A stretch of 64,000 nt of DNA, taken from Pseudomonas sp. SL4(2022). Its GTDB lineage: Bacteria; Pseudomonadota; Gammaproteobacteria; Pseudomonadales; Pseudomonadaceae. The stretch lies in NCBI RefSeq assembly GCF_026625725.1, contig NZ_CP113060.1:2114001-2178000 (forward strand), given 5' to 3'. A program made the translations under genes and the position numbers. Of this stretch, positions 9,422-18,332 are shown in pieces (the first letter of the stretch is position 1; each line of letters starts with the position of its first letter). Below the pieces are notes generated by a model, which saw only the letters and a list, made by a program, of their open reading frames with translations, was not told where the DNA came from and made no database searches.

Positions 9422-10276
9422 TTAGCTGATCGGCTCAATCCCGCGCATGCGTTCGGCGCGGCGGCGCAGCAGTTCGATGGTCACCAGCAGAGCGATGGAC
9501 ACCAGGATCAGCAGGGTGGCGATGGCCAGGATGCTCGGGTTGATCTGCTCGCGCAGGCCCGAAAACATCTGCCGCGGGATGGTGCGTTGCTGTGGGCCGG
9601 CCATAAACAGGATCACCACCACCTCGTCGAACGAGGTGATAAAGGCGAACAGCGCGCCGGAAATCACCCCCGGGCGGATCAGCGGCATGATGATGTCGAA
9701 GAACACCCGCAGTGGCGTGGCGCCCAGGTTCAGCGCGGCGCGGGCCAGGCTGTAGTCGAAGCCGGTGAGGGTGGCTGTGACGGTGATGATCACGAACGGT
9801 GTGCCCAGAGCCGCGTGGGCAATGATCACCCCGAGGTAGTTGCCGGCCAGGCCCAGGTCCGAATAGAAGAAGAACATCCCGGCGGCGGTGATGATCAGCG
9901 GCACGATCATCGGTGACAGCAGCAGGGCGGTGATCAAGCGGCGTGCCGGCATGTCATCGCGGGCCAGACCGACTGCTGCGCAGGTGCCGAGCACTGTAGC
10001 GATCAGGGTGGCGAAGATGCCGATCAGAAAGCTGTTTTTGATCGCCAGCAGCCATTTGTCGTCGCTGAAGATGGCGCTGTACCAGCGCAGCGAGTAGGCC
10101 TCGGGCTGCAGTGTGAGCATGCCTTCGGTAAAGCTGAAGAACGGCTCGGCGTTGAATGACAACGGGATGATCACCAGGATTGGCAGGATCAGAAACAGCA
10201 GTACCAGCCAGGAACTGGTCTTCAGCAGCCAGGCGCCGAGGTGATGCCAGAAGCCGTAGTAGGCGGGAATCTTCAT
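9422..10276 (-). CDS. ABC transporter permease, PotC-like
   Basis: A 284-residue inner-membrane permease with about six helices and the binding-protein-dependent transport signature (NLGATPLRVFFDIIMPLIRPG) that contacts the ATPase. I chose ATG 10276, which has AGGAAC about nine bases upstream, rather than the longer frame opening at 10318 that would overlap the preceding gene by 32 bases. It is the last gene of the leftward ATPase - binding protein - permease - permease operon, and would form the channel with its neighbour. Substrate is probably a polyamine or related cation, by family only. Confidence 0.92.
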   Translation of the reverse strand: MKIPAYYGFWHHLGAWLLKTSSWLVLLFLILPILVIIPLSFNAEPFFSFTEGMLTLQPEAYSLRWYSAIFSDDKWLLAIKNSFLIGIFATLIATVLGTCAAVGLARDDMPARRLITALLLSPMIVPLIITAAGMFFFYSDLGLAGNYLGVIIAHAALGTPFVIITVTATLTGFDYSLARAALNLGATPLRVFFDIIMPLIRPGVISGALFAFITSFDEVVVILFMAGPQQRTIPRQMFSGLREQINPSILAIATLLILVSIALLVTIELLRRRAERMRGIEPIS

Positions 10277-10286
10277 CGTCTGTTCC

Positions 10287-11519
10287 TTAGCCCAGTTTGA
10301 TATTGCTGGCGCCGACAAAACGGTCGTACAGCCAGTACAGCAGCAGGATCAGGCCGAGCAGCAGGGAGCCCAGTGCGGCGGCCAGTTCCCAGTTGTTCGA
10401 GCGCTGCATATGGAAGGCGATGATGTTGCTGATCATCTGCCCATCGGTGCCGCCGACCAGCGCCGGGGTGATGTAGTAGCCGACCGAGATGATAAACACC
10501 AGCAGCGCCCCGGCACTCAACCCCGGTAGGGTCATTGGGAAGTAGATGCGGGCAAAGGCTGGAATCGGCCGCGCGCCCAGTGACAGTGCCGCGCGCAAGT
10601 AGCTGGGGTCGATGCCGCGCATCACGCTGTACAACGGCAAAATCATAAACGGCAGCAGGATATGGGTCATCGCCACCACCGTGGCGAACGAGGTGTAGAG
10701 CATCTCGATGGGTTGGCCGATGACGCCGATGCCGAGCAGGAAGGAGTTGATCACCCCGTTGGTCTGCAGCAGGGCGATCCAGGCCGTGGTTCGCACCAGC
10801 AATGAGGTCCAGAACGGCAGCAGTACCAATACCAGCAGCAGGTTAGCGCGGTTTTCCGGCAGGCCGGCCAGGTAGTAGGCCAGTGGGTAGCCAAGCAGGG
10901 CGCAGAAAAGGGTGATGACCAGGGCCATGCTTAGGGTTTTGTTGTACAGCTGCAGGTAGATCTGCGTGTCTTCGCGCACCTGAATGCCCTGCTCGGGGTG
11001 CAGCTCCAGGTCGAGCGCGGTCAGGTAGTAGTCATAGGTATAGGGTTTGCCCGCGCGCTGGATGGCGTACCAGATTTCCGGTTTGCTCCAGTTGCGGTGC
11101 GACTTGAGCAGGATGTCGGCACCCTGCTGCTGCAGTTGTTCGCCTTGCAGGCGGCTGAGTTTGCGCGCGCTGGATTTGACCACACTGGACATGCCGGCCG
11201 AGGCGCGGTTGAACTCTTCGGCCAATTTGCCGGACTGGCGCTCTTTGGCCAGGCTGTGCAGCTCCTGGGCGAACACGCTCAGGGTTTTTTCATCAGGAAG
11301 CGCTTTGCCGTCCCAGCGTTGCAGCTCGCTCAGGGTCAGCGGAATCAGGGCGGCCACCGTCGGGTGGTGGACACTGCGCCAGAGCATGCTGGCAATTGGC
11401 GCGACGAAGGTCAGCAGGATAAACACCAGCAGTGGCACGACAAACAGAAAGGCGGTGAGGCGTTTCTTGTTGCGGGCGCTGGAGGCTTGACTGGCTTCGG
11501 TAGACGTGAGGGAGGACAA
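10287..11519 (-). CDS. ABC transporter permease, PotB-like, with large periplasmic insertion
   Basis: A permease of 410 residues from the TTG start I prefer at 11519, which has GGAG seven bases upstream. An in-frame ATG at 11567 exists, but it lies in the arm of an inter-gene hairpin and has no ribosome site, so the 16 extra residues are unlikely. A first helix lies near residue 25. A roughly 130-residue hydrophilic stretch precedes the second helix, much longer than in E. coli PotB but typical of a pseudomonad subfamily I recall. The coupling motif SLGARPIPAFARIYFPMTLPG is present. It pairs with the next permease. Confidence 0.9.
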   Translation of the reverse strand: MSSLTSTEASQASSARNKKRLTAFLFVVPLLVFILLTFVAPIASMLWRSVHHPTVAALIPLTLSELQRWDGKALPDEKTLSVFAQELHSLAKERQSGKLAEEFNRASAGMSSVVKSSARKLSRLQGEQLQQQGADILLKSHRNWSKPEIWYAIQRAGKPYTYDYYLTALDLELHPEQGIQVREDTQIYLQLYNKTLSMALVITLFCALLGYPLAYYLAGLPENRANLLLVLVLLPFWTSLLVRTTAWIALLQTNGVINSFLLGIGVIGQPIEMLYTSFATVVAMTHILLPFMILPLYSVMRGIDPSYLRAALSLGARPIPAFARIYFPMTLPGLSAGALLVFIISVGYYITPALVGGTDGQMISNIIAFHMQRSNNWELAAALGSLLLGLILLLYWLYDRFVGASNIKLG

Positions 11520-11539
11520 GGCGTTACTCCGAAAATCCT

Positions 11540-11565
11540 GACCCCTCTCCGGCAGGAGAGGGGTC
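11540..11565. terminator. Inter-cistronic hairpin between binding-protein and permease genes
   Basis: A perfect 11-bp stem (GACCCCTCTCC / GGAGAGGGGTC) with a 4-nt loop and no T tract lies eight bases after the stop of the solute-binding protein gene. Stable hairpins at this place in ABC operons commonly protect the binding-protein message from 3' decay and lower expression of the downstream permeases; that role is inferred here. Confidence 0.8.
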
Positions 11566-11573
11566 ATAGCGGG

Positions 11574-12647
11574 TTACTTCAACAGCCACTCGTTGAATTT
11601 TTCACCGAGGGATTCGCCATAGTCAGCCCAGAAGTCCGAACCGGCCTGGATGCCTTTGCTCAGGTGAGCAGTCGGCAGGTGCGGTGCGGCGCTCTGGTCA
11701 GCCAGCGGCATGGAGGATTTGCGGGTTGGGCCGTAGGCCACGTCCGGCATGCCGGCCAGTGGGGTGGAGCCAGTGGCGTAGGCAATGAATTTCAGTGCCA
11801 GATCCTTTTTCGGTGAGCCTTTGACGATGGCCCAGGCGTCGAGGTCGTAGACGTGGCCGTCCCAGACGATGACGAAGGGTTTTTTCTCCTGGCGGATGGC
11901 GTCGTAGAAACGGCCGTTAGCCGATTGCACCAGCACCGCGCCGCCGTCGTTGAGCAGCTGTGGCGCTTGCGACCAGGAGTCGAACCAGACGATGTCCTTC
12001 TTGATGGTGTCCAGCTTGGCGAAGGCGCGGGCCTGGCCTTCTGGAGTGGACAGCACGTCGTAGACTTCGGCCGGCGGCACGCCATCAGCCAGCAGTGCCC
12101 ACTCCATGTTCACCTGTGGGCGTTTGCGCAGGGCGCGCTTGCCTGGGATTTTGCGGGTGTCGAAGAAGTCGGTGATGCTTGCAGCCTTGGTGCCGCCGAT
12201 GGTTTTCTCGTTGTAGGCGAATACCACCGACCAGACGATGTTGCCGACCGCGCACTCACTGGCCAGGGCTTCGGGGATAAAGTCTTTTGCGGCCGGGACG
12301 CCGTCGATACCGGCGGGCAGGATGTCACGTGGAATGCTTTCCAGCAGGCCTTCAGAGCAGGCACGCTCCAGGTCGATCACCTCAAAGTCGACCACATCCC
12401 ATTGAATGTTGCCGGACTCGACCTGGGCTTTGATCTCGGCCACACCGCCGGTGTAGTCCTCGAATAGCACCTTGTTGCCGGTGTCTTTCATAAACGGGTC
12501 AATCACATGTTTCTGCTGGGCCGCGCCGTAGGCACCACCCCATGACACCACGGTCAGCGTCTCCTGCGCGCTGGCGGCGAAACTTGCCGTGCCTAGCGCG
12601 GCAGCTAAAGCGAAGGTGGAAAAGCGGGTGGTCAGTGTTCTAGCCAT
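11574..12647 (-). CDS. Periplasmic solute-binding protein, PotD/PotF-like
   Basis: A 357-residue secreted binding protein. A signal peptide of about 27 residues ends in AASAQ, and the mature part starts ETLTVVSWGGAYGAAQQ, typical of the polyamine/iron-type extracellular binding family. It should deliver ligand to the two permeases encoded downstream. The ATG at 12647 has GGAG eight bases upstream. It lies 19 bases after the ATPase gene. The ligand cannot be decided from sequence: spermidine, putrescine, or a related compound are the family defaults. Confidence 0.92.
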   Translation of the reverse strand: MARTLTTRFSTFALAAALGTASFAASAQETLTVVSWGGAYGAAQQKHVIDPFMKDTGNKVLFEDYTGGVAEIKAQVESGNIQWDVVDFEVIDLERACSEGLLESIPRDILPAGIDGVPAAKDFIPEALASECAVGNIVWSVVFAYNEKTIGGTKAASITDFFDTRKIPGKRALRKRPQVNMEWALLADGVPPAEVYDVLSTPEGQARAFAKLDTIKKDIVWFDSWSQAPQLLNDGGAVLVQSANGRFYDAIRQEKKPFVIVWDGHVYDLDAWAIVKGSPKKDLALKFIAYATGSTPLAGMPDVAYGPTRKSSMPLADQSAAPHLPTAHLSKGIQAGSDFWADYGESLGEKFNEWLLK

Positions 12648-12666
12648 TGCTGTGCTCCATTGCTTC

Positions 12667-13785
12667 TTATAGGTCAGGGGTTGTTACGGGGCGATCCAGG
12701 GCCTGGCTGTCTTGCGGCTGCCAGGCCAGGGCGACTTCTTCCTTGGCATTGAGTTGCGGGGCGCTGCTGTCATTCATGTTCTTCACCACCAGCTCGGTGC
12801 CGTCGGCGGTTTCGAAGTGGTAGCGGATGTATTCGCCGACATAGTGACGAGTGACGAAGCGCGCCATTATCTGGTTGCCGGCGGCGCCCAGGCGGTCGGT
12901 AAAACTGAGTTTTTCCGGGCGTATCGACACGGTGGTGGGCAGGCCGACTTCTGTGCAGTTGGCCTTCAGCGAACTGACCAGGGCGCCGTCGTCCAGGCGA
13001 ACTTGTACCGTCTCAGATCCGACCGATTCGATCACGCCCTTGAGCTTGTTGCTCTCGCCGATAAAGTCGGCGACGAACAGGTTGGCCGGGCGCTCGTAGA
13101 GCACGTGGGGCGGCGCGCATTGCTGGACGATGCCGTTGTTGAACACGGCGATGCGGTCGCTCATGGTCAGGGCTTCGGTCTGGTCGTGGGTCACGTAGAT
13201 CACGGTGAAACCGAGCTGTTCGTGCAGGCGCTTGATCTCGAACTGCATCTGCTCGCGCAGCTTCTTGTCCAGCGCGCCCAGCGGTTCGTCCATCAGCACG
13301 ATATCTGGGGCGAAGATCAGCGCGCGAGCCAGGGCCACACGCTGGCGCTGGCCGCCGGAGAGCTGCCCGGGGAAGCGGTTGCCGAAATCCAGCAGCTCGA
13401 CCAGCGACAGATACTCGTCGACCTTGGCGCGAATCACCTCTTTGGGCTGTTTGCGGATCTTCAGCGGGTAGGCGAGGTTTTCGCGCAGGGTCATGTGCGG
13501 AAATAGCGCGTACTGCTGGAACACCATGCCTATATTGCGCTGGTAGGGTGCGATGCTGGTGACCGAACGGCCGTTGATCAGGATTTCGCCGCTGGTTACG
13601 TCCTCGAACCCGGCGAGCATCATCAGGCAGGTGGTTTTACCGGAGCCGGAAGGGCCGAGTAGGGTGATAAATTCGCCCTTGGCCACATCCAGGTTGAAAT
13701 CCTTGACCACCAGATGCTTGTGGTCGTAAGTCTTCTTGACGTTGGTGAATTGCAGGAACGGTTTGTTCCCAGCCAGGTCAGCCAT
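12667..13785 (-). CDS. ABC transporter ATP-binding protein, PotA-like
   Basis: A 372-residue cytoplasmic ATPase that energises the importer. Walker A is GPSGSGKTT, the Q loop lies in GMVFQQYALFPHMT, the ABC signature is LSGGQRQRVALARAL and Walker B is IVLMDEPLGALD. A C-terminal regulatory TOBE-type region follows from about residue 280. I chose ATG 13785, with GGGGAGG just upstream, over an upstream TTG at 13797. It is the first gene of the operon; the 13786-14021 gap should hold the promoter, but I could not fix one. Confidence 0.94.
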   Translation of the reverse strand: MADLAGNKPFLQFTNVKKTYDHKHLVVKDFNLDVAKGEFITLLGPSGSGKTTCLMMLAGFEDVTSGEILINGRSVTSIAPYQRNIGMVFQQYALFPHMTLRENLAYPLKIRKQPKEVIRAKVDEYLSLVELLDFGNRFPGQLSGGQRQRVALARALIFAPDIVLMDEPLGALDKKLREQMQFEIKRLHEQLGFTVIYVTHDQTEALTMSDRIAVFNNGIVQQCAPPHVLYERPANLFVADFIGESNKLKGVIESVGSETVQVRLDDGALVSSLKANCTEVGLPTTVSIRPEKLSFTDRLGAAGNQIMARFVTRHYVGEYIRYHFETADGTELVVKNMNDSSAPQLNAKEEVALAWQPQDSQALDRPVTTPDL

Positions 13786-14011
13786 ACCCCTCCCCAAATG
13801 TGCTCTGAACAGACAGCAGCTTGTGGCCGTTATCTGAATACTTGAATCCGCGCGCCCGCTTCGATGCTGTAACGGGTACTTGTTTGAATGTTCAAGTTAG
13901 GCAAGCATTGTGCCAGTGCGCTGTGGCTCATTGCGGGCGCTGCAGTGCTGGGGGCAAGCCTAGTTCAGGCGCTGGGTTGCGCCATGCAGGTGTGGGGAGT
14001 GGTAACAGCGC

Positions 14012-14053
14012 GGGAGAGAAAGAAGCACCTGCCGACACGCACTCGGCAGGTGC
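14012..14053 (-). terminator. Rho-independent terminator of rlmI
   Basis: A perfect 11-bp stem (GCACCTGCCGA / TCGGCAGGTGC, 7-nt loop) is followed on the minus strand by TTCTTTCTCT. It lies just after the rlmI stop. Confidence 0.85.
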
Positions 14054-14059
14054 AGGTGC

Positions 14060-15256
14060 TCAGCTATTGGGCAGCAGACGCACGGTGAGGCTCTTGATGT
14101 AGCGGGTTTCATTGATGGCTGGGTGTACCGGGTGGTCCGGGCCCTGCGCGCCGCGTTCGAGCAGCTGGATATTGCGATCCAGATGGCGTGCGCTGGTCAG
14201 CAGGATGTTCTGCAGGTCATCTTCCGGCAGGTGCATGGAGCAGCTGGCGCTGATCAGGATGCCGTCCTTGTTGAGCAGGCGCATGGCTTGCTCGTTGAGG
14301 CGGCGGTAAGCGCCTTCGCCGTTTTTCAGGTCTTTCTTGCGTTTTATAAAGGCGGGCGGATCGGCGACGATCACATCGAAGCGCTCTTCCGAGGCCTTGA
14401 GCTGTTTCAGCGCCTCGAATACATCGCCTTCCACACAGGCAACCTGGTCGGTCAAACCGTTCAGCGCGGCGTTGCGCTCCACACCGTCGAGAGCAAAGCC
14501 GGAGGCGTCCACGCACATCACATCGCTGGCACCGAAGGCTGCAGCCTGCACGCCCCAGCCGCCGATGTAGCTGAACAGGTCGAGTACGCGCTTGCCTTTG
14601 ACGTAAGGTGCCAGGCGCGCACGGTTCATGCGGTGGTCATAGAACCAGCCGGTCTTCTGCCCTTCGATTACCGGGGCTTCAAACTTCACCCCGTTCTCTT
14701 CCAGGGCGACCCATTCCGGCACCACGCCGAATGGGGTTTCCACGTAACGCGCGAGGCCTTCGGCATCGCGGGCGGCGGAGTCGTTCTTGAACAGGATGCC
14801 ACTGGGTTTGCACACCTGAATCAGCGCGGCCAGCACGTCATCCTTGTGACGCTCCATGGTGGCGGAGGCCAGTTGCACCACCAGAATGTCGAAGAAGCGG
14901 TCGACCACCAGGCCCGGCAGAAGATCGGAGTCGCCATAAACCAGACGGTAGCAGGGTTTGTCGAACAGGCGCTCGCGCAGCGACAGGCAAACATTCAGGC
15001 GATGCACCAGCAGAGATTTGTCCAGTACGTGCTTGACGTCACGCGACAGCAGGCGTGCGCAGATCAGGTTATTCGGGCTCATCGCAACGATGCCCAGTGG
15101 CTTACCGCCGGTCGCTTCAAGGATGGCCTGGTCGCCGGCAGCAAAACCGCTCAGCGGGGTGGCAGCGACATCGATTTCATTGCTGTAGACCCACAGGTGG
15201 CCGGCGCGCAGGCGTCGATCGGCGTTGGCTTTCAGGCGCAGGCTGGGCAGGGACAT
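14060..15256 (-). CDS. rlmI: 23S rRNA m5C methyltransferase RlmI (class I SAM-dependent)
   Basis: A 398-residue cytoplasmic RNA methyltransferase; E. coli RlmI methylates C1962 of 23S rRNA. An N-terminal PUA-like domain (about 1-75) precedes the catalytic domain. The SAM motif is VLDLFSYIGGWGVQAAAFGA, the DPP motif is VADPPAFIKRKK, and a catalytic cysteine lies in ISASCSMH. I chose ATG 15256 (MSLPSLRLK), with CGGAG eight bases before, over the longer frame to 15373; 398 residues fits the family. It is transcribed alone, divergent from the HDOD gene. Confidence 0.9.
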   Translation of the reverse strand: MSLPSLRLKANADRRLRAGHLWVYSNEIDVAATPLSGFAAGDQAILEATGGKPLGIVAMSPNNLICARLLSRDVKHVLDKSLLVHRLNVCLSLRERLFDKPCYRLVYGDSDLLPGLVVDRFFDILVVQLASATMERHKDDVLAALIQVCKPSGILFKNDSAARDAEGLARYVETPFGVVPEWVALEENGVKFEAPVIEGQKTGWFYDHRMNRARLAPYVKGKRVLDLFSYIGGWGVQAAAFGASDVMCVDASGFALDGVERNAALNGLTDQVACVEGDVFEALKQLKASEERFDVIVADPPAFIKRKKDLKNGEGAYRRLNEQAMRLLNKDGILISASCSMHLPEDDLQNILLTSARHLDRNIQLLERGAQGPDHPVHPAINETRYIKSLTVRLLPNS

Positions 15257-15420
15257 GCTGGGACTCCGGAAAAAGAGCGGAATTATAACGGGTTCAGGAG
15301 CATCTGCTGACGTTTCAATGCAGGCCGCGGTGCACAAGGGTGTGTTTACAAAAGTCGCCTGTGGAAGTTCCATGAGTTTAGCTAGACTGTGGCTTACCTC
15401 TCGTTTTGGTTGTGTTCGTC

Positions 15421-16287
15421 ATGCCCCAAGAGCTTTCCGCCGAATATATCCAGCAGGTGCTCCAGGGCATCAGTGTTCCTCCTCAGCCGCAAATCATGGT
15501 GGATTTGCAGATGGAACAGGTGATGCCCAATCCGGATTTGCGTGTCATTGCCAAACTGATCAGTCATGACCCTGGGCTGTCTGGCGCGTTGTTGAAGCTG
15601 GTGAATTCGCCCTTTTTTGGGTTGACCAATCGCATTGCCTCGATCCAGCAGGCCGTAAATTTGCTTGGCTGCAATACGGTCATCAATCTGATCAATGCAC
15701 AGTCGATTCGCGGTGAGCTGACCGATGAAGCCATCGTCACCCTCAACCGTTTCTGGGATACCGCCCAAGACGTTGCAATGACCTGCCTGACATTGGCCAA
15801 GCGCATCGGCTATCACTCACCGGATGAAGCCTACACCTTGGGCCTGTTCCACAATTGCGGCATCCCGCTGATGCTCAAGCGTTTCCCTGACTACATGACG
15901 GTGCTGGAGGATGCCTATGCCAGTGCCACCGATGGCCGGCGCATCGTCGATACTGAAAATCGGCTGTTGAACACCAATCATGCTGTCGTGGGGTACTACA
16001 CGGCGAAATCCTGGAATCTGCCGTTGCATCTGTGTGAGGCGATTGCCAGCCACCACAATGCGTTGGCGATTTTTACCGATGACTCCAGTCGGGATGCGCA
16101 GCTGAAAACCCTGTTGGCGATCCTCAAAATGGCCGAGAACATCTGTGCGAGTTACCGCGTACTGGGTAATCAACAGGATGATTTCGAATGGCAGGGTATT
16201 GAGCAACTGGTGTTGGAGTATGTGGGGTTGTCGGAGTATGACTTCGAGAACCTGCGCGAGAGCATCCGCGACATGGGGGCGAGCTAG
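15421..16287 (+). CDS. HDOD domain protein
   Basis: A 288-residue cytoplasmic protein whose body (about 15-215) is an HDOD domain, a relative of HD phosphohydrolases that usually lacks the metal-binding HD pair and works in signalling. The early SHDPGLSGALLKLVNSPFFG and SIQQAVNLLGCNTV motifs are typical. HDOD proteins often act in cyclic-di-GMP or stress signalling, but no partner domain is fused here. I chose ATG 15421 over an in-frame TTG at 15406, since MPQELSAEYIQ is a normal family start. The specific role is unknown. Confidence 0.9.
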   Translation: MPQELSAEYIQQVLQGISVPPQPQIMVDLQMEQVMPNPDLRVIAKLISHDPGLSGALLKLVNSPFFGLTNRIASIQQAVNLLGCNTVINLINAQSIRGELTDEAIVTLNRFWDTAQDVAMTCLTLAKRIGYHSPDEAYTLGLFHNCGIPLMLKRFPDYMTVLEDAYASATDGRRIVDTENRLLNTNHAVVGYYTAKSWNLPLHLCEAIASHHNALAIFTDDSSRDAQLKTLLAILKMAENICASYRVLGNQQDDFEWQGIEQLVLEYVGLSEYDFENLRESIRDMGAS

Positions 16288-16367
16288 TCCAGGTTCGCCT
16301 GCCTCGTCCCGTTTGGGCATTCCTGCTAAGGTGAGCGCCCGTTTTAATGCTCACCTGATGACGTGCC

Positions 16368-17180
16368 ATGCCAGAACTTCCTGAAGTTGAAACCACTCGC
16401 CGCGGAATTGCGCCCTACCTTGAGGGGCAGCGCGTCAGTCGGGTGATCGTGCGTGAGCGCCGTTTGCGCTGGCCGATTCCCGAAGACCTGGATATCCAGT
16501 TGTCGGGGCAGCGTATCGAGGGCGTCGAGCGGCGCGCCAAATACCTGTTGATCAAGGCAGAAACGGGCACGTTGATCAGCCACTTGGGCATGTCCGGCAG
16601 CCTGCGCCTGGTTGAGTGCGGCCTGCCCGCTGCCAAGCATGAGCATGTGGACATCGAGCTGGAATCCGGTCTGGCCCTGCGTTACACCGATCCGCGCCGC
16701 TTCGGTGCGTTGCTCTGGAGCCGTGAGCCGCTGGAGCATGTACTGCTGAGCAAGTTGGGGCCAGAACCCCTGACTGAATCGTTCGATGGTGAGCGGCTGT
16801 TTCAGTTGTCCCGTGGCCGCGCCATGGCTGTCAAACCTTTCATCATGGATAACGCGGTCGTTGTGGGCGTAGGCAACATCTACGCCAGCGAAGCCTTGTT
16901 TGCGGCAGGTATCGATCCGCGTCGCGAGGCCGGTTCGGTGTCGCGGGCGCGTTATCTGAAACTGGCGGATGAGATCAAGCGCATCCTCGCCTATGCCATT
17001 GAGCGCGGTGGTACGACATTGCGCGATTTTGTCGGCGGTGACGGACAGCCAGGCTATTTTCAGCAGGAATTATTTGTCTACGGTCGCGGTGGTGAGTTCT
17101 GCAAGACCTGCGGCAGCACCCTGCGCGAGGTCAAGCTGGGCCAGCGCGCCAGCGTTTATTGTCCGCGCTGCCAGCGCTAG
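16368..17180 (+). CDS. mutM: Formamidopyrimidine-DNA glycosylase
   Basis: The 270-residue base-excision repair enzyme removes 8-oxoguanine and formamidopyrimidines and nicks the site by beta/delta elimination. The mature N-terminus [12 protein letters not shown] supplies the catalytic proline (after Met removal) and glutamate. A helix-two-turns-helix DNA-binding region lies near 130-220, with NIYASEALF. The C-terminal zinc finger is complete (CKTCG, then YCPRCQR). The length is standard. It lies downstream of the HDOD gene, and in PAO1 it holds the same neighbourhood. Confidence 0.97.
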   Translation: MPELPEVETTRRGIAPYLEGQRVSRVIVRERRLRWPIPEDLDIQLSGQRIEGVERRAKYLLIKAETGTLISHLGMSGSLRLVECGLPAAKHEHVDIELESGLALRYTDPRRFGALLWSREPLEHVLLSKLGPEPLTESFDGERLFQLSRGRAMAVKPFIMDNAVVVGVGNIYASEALFAAGIDPRREAGSVSRARYLKLADEIKRILAYAIERGGTTLRDFVGGDGQPGYFQQELFVYGRGGEFCKTCGSTLREVKLGQRASVYCPRCQR

Positions 17181-17265
17181 CGTTACGGCGTAGGTTTAAT
17201 GTGGGCAGCACTACCGAGTGCTGCGCACTGCAATACACAACAATAAGAAACACCGAGGTTTGTTG

Positions 17266-17901
17266 ATGTCCGGTAACTATCTGCCCCGTCACTCATTGGC
17301 CGAGTGGGTCGGCCGTACTGCGTTGAATCTACTGGGTTGGCGCATTGAAGGTGAGCTACCCAAGCTCGACAAGTTTGTGGTGATCGGTGCCCACCACACC
17401 TCCAACTGGGATTTTGTCGTTTTTATCGCGGTGAAATTTGTTTTGCGTCTGAATGCGCGCTGGTTTGGCAAGCACACCATCTTCCGCTGGCCTTTTGGCA
17501 CCTTGATGCGGCTCTGGGGCGGTATCCCGATTTACCGCGAGCGTCAAGGCAATACGGTAGAGCAGGCCGTGAGGGCTTTTCGCGAGCATCAGCAGTTTAT
17601 GCTGATCCTCTCGCCCGAAGGCACGCGCAAAAAGGTCGAACGCTGGAAAATGGGCTTCTATCACATCGCCCTGGGGGCGGGTGTACCGATTGTCTTGGGC
17701 GCGTTGGACTATCAGAATCGCCGTGTCTTTATTGGCCCGACTTTTATGCCCAGCGGAGATGAAGCCGCTGACATCAGGACGATTATGGATTTTTATCGAC
17801 CGTTTATTCCGAAAAACCGCAATATGCCTTTAATGGCGATTGACGGCCGTCACGCTGACAATTACCAATGCACTGTTATAGTTAGAACCACTGCCTCCTA
17901 A
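17266..17901 (+). CDS. Lysophospholipid acyltransferase family protein (PlsC-like)
   Basis: A 211-residue membrane-associated acyltransferase. The catalytic H-x4-D motif is in AHHTSNWDF (about residue 45), and the acceptor-binding EGTR motif is in LSPEGTRKKVE (about residue 120). Proteins of this type transfer acyl groups to lysophospholipids; the exact acceptor is unknown. I chose ATG 17266 (MSGNYLPRHS) with GAGG seven bases upstream, rather than the frame opening at 17218. It is 18 bases ahead of a small secreted protein gene and could be co-transcribed with it. Confidence 0.85.
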   Translation: MSGNYLPRHSLAEWVGRTALNLLGWRIEGELPKLDKFVVIGAHHTSNWDFVVFIAVKFVLRLNARWFGKHTIFRWPFGTLMRLWGGIPIYRERQGNTVEQAVRAFREHQQFMLILSPEGTRKKVERWKMGFYHIALGAGVPIVLGALDYQNRRVFIGPTFMPSGDEAADIRTIMDFYRPFIPKNRNMPLMAIDGRHADNYQCTVIVRTTAS

Positions 17902-17919
17902 TAGCTGAAGGATCGCCCC

Positions 17920-18258
17920 ATGAAACTGTTCCGCTCCACCGCTGCTGCTCTGGCACTGTCCACCGGTTTGCTGGCTCTGCCGGCCCATGCTGAGGTGGCG
18001 CAGCAGAACACCAGTGGTGATCCGATGTACACCACCGAATACCCGCCTGCATTTTCGATGGTCGGTGATTTTCTGATTGCTCGGCCGCTGCTGATCGCGG
18101 CAACCGCTATTGGTGCGGGTGTTTTTGTGGTCACACTGCCGTTCTCCGCCGCAGGCGGAAATATCGGTGAAGCGGGCAACGCTCTGGTTGTTGAGCCAGG
18201 CAAAGCAGCCTTTGTCCGTTGCCTGGGTTGCACCACCAACGGTTACAAGAAAAACTGA
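17920..18258 (+). CDS. Small conserved exported protein of unknown function
   Basis: A 112-residue product with a clear signal peptide (about 1-24, ending LPAHAE), then one more hydrophobic segment around residues 50-78 and a C-terminus holding two cysteines ([10 protein letters not shown]). I do not recognise a domain. Pseudomonad relatives are, as I recall, often carried as hypothetical or loosely named multidrug transporter; nothing here supports transport. It has AAGGA upstream of its ATG. The coding frame looks genuine because the signal peptide and codon use are normal. Confidence 0.75.
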   Translation: MKLFRSTAAALALSTGLLALPAHAEVAQQNTSGDPMYTTEYPPAFSMVGDFLIARPLLIAATAIGAGVFVVTLPFSAAGGNIGEAGNALVVEPGKAAFVRCLGCTTNGYKKN

Positions 18259-18332
18259 CAGCCCACTGGGCGTTGAGGGTTGCTGTACGACGCGGTGGCC
18301 CTTTGCCGCAGGGCTGACAGTGATGTGTCTGG

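Noticed and set aside
13888..14088. A 66-codon rightward frame with a hydrophobic start
   Set aside because: No ribosome site, and its second half runs through the rlmI terminator stem and into the end of rlmI on the other strand.
14123..15310. A 395-codon rightward frame
   Set aside because: Antisense to rlmI, rich in Gln and His as such shadows are, and with no known motif.
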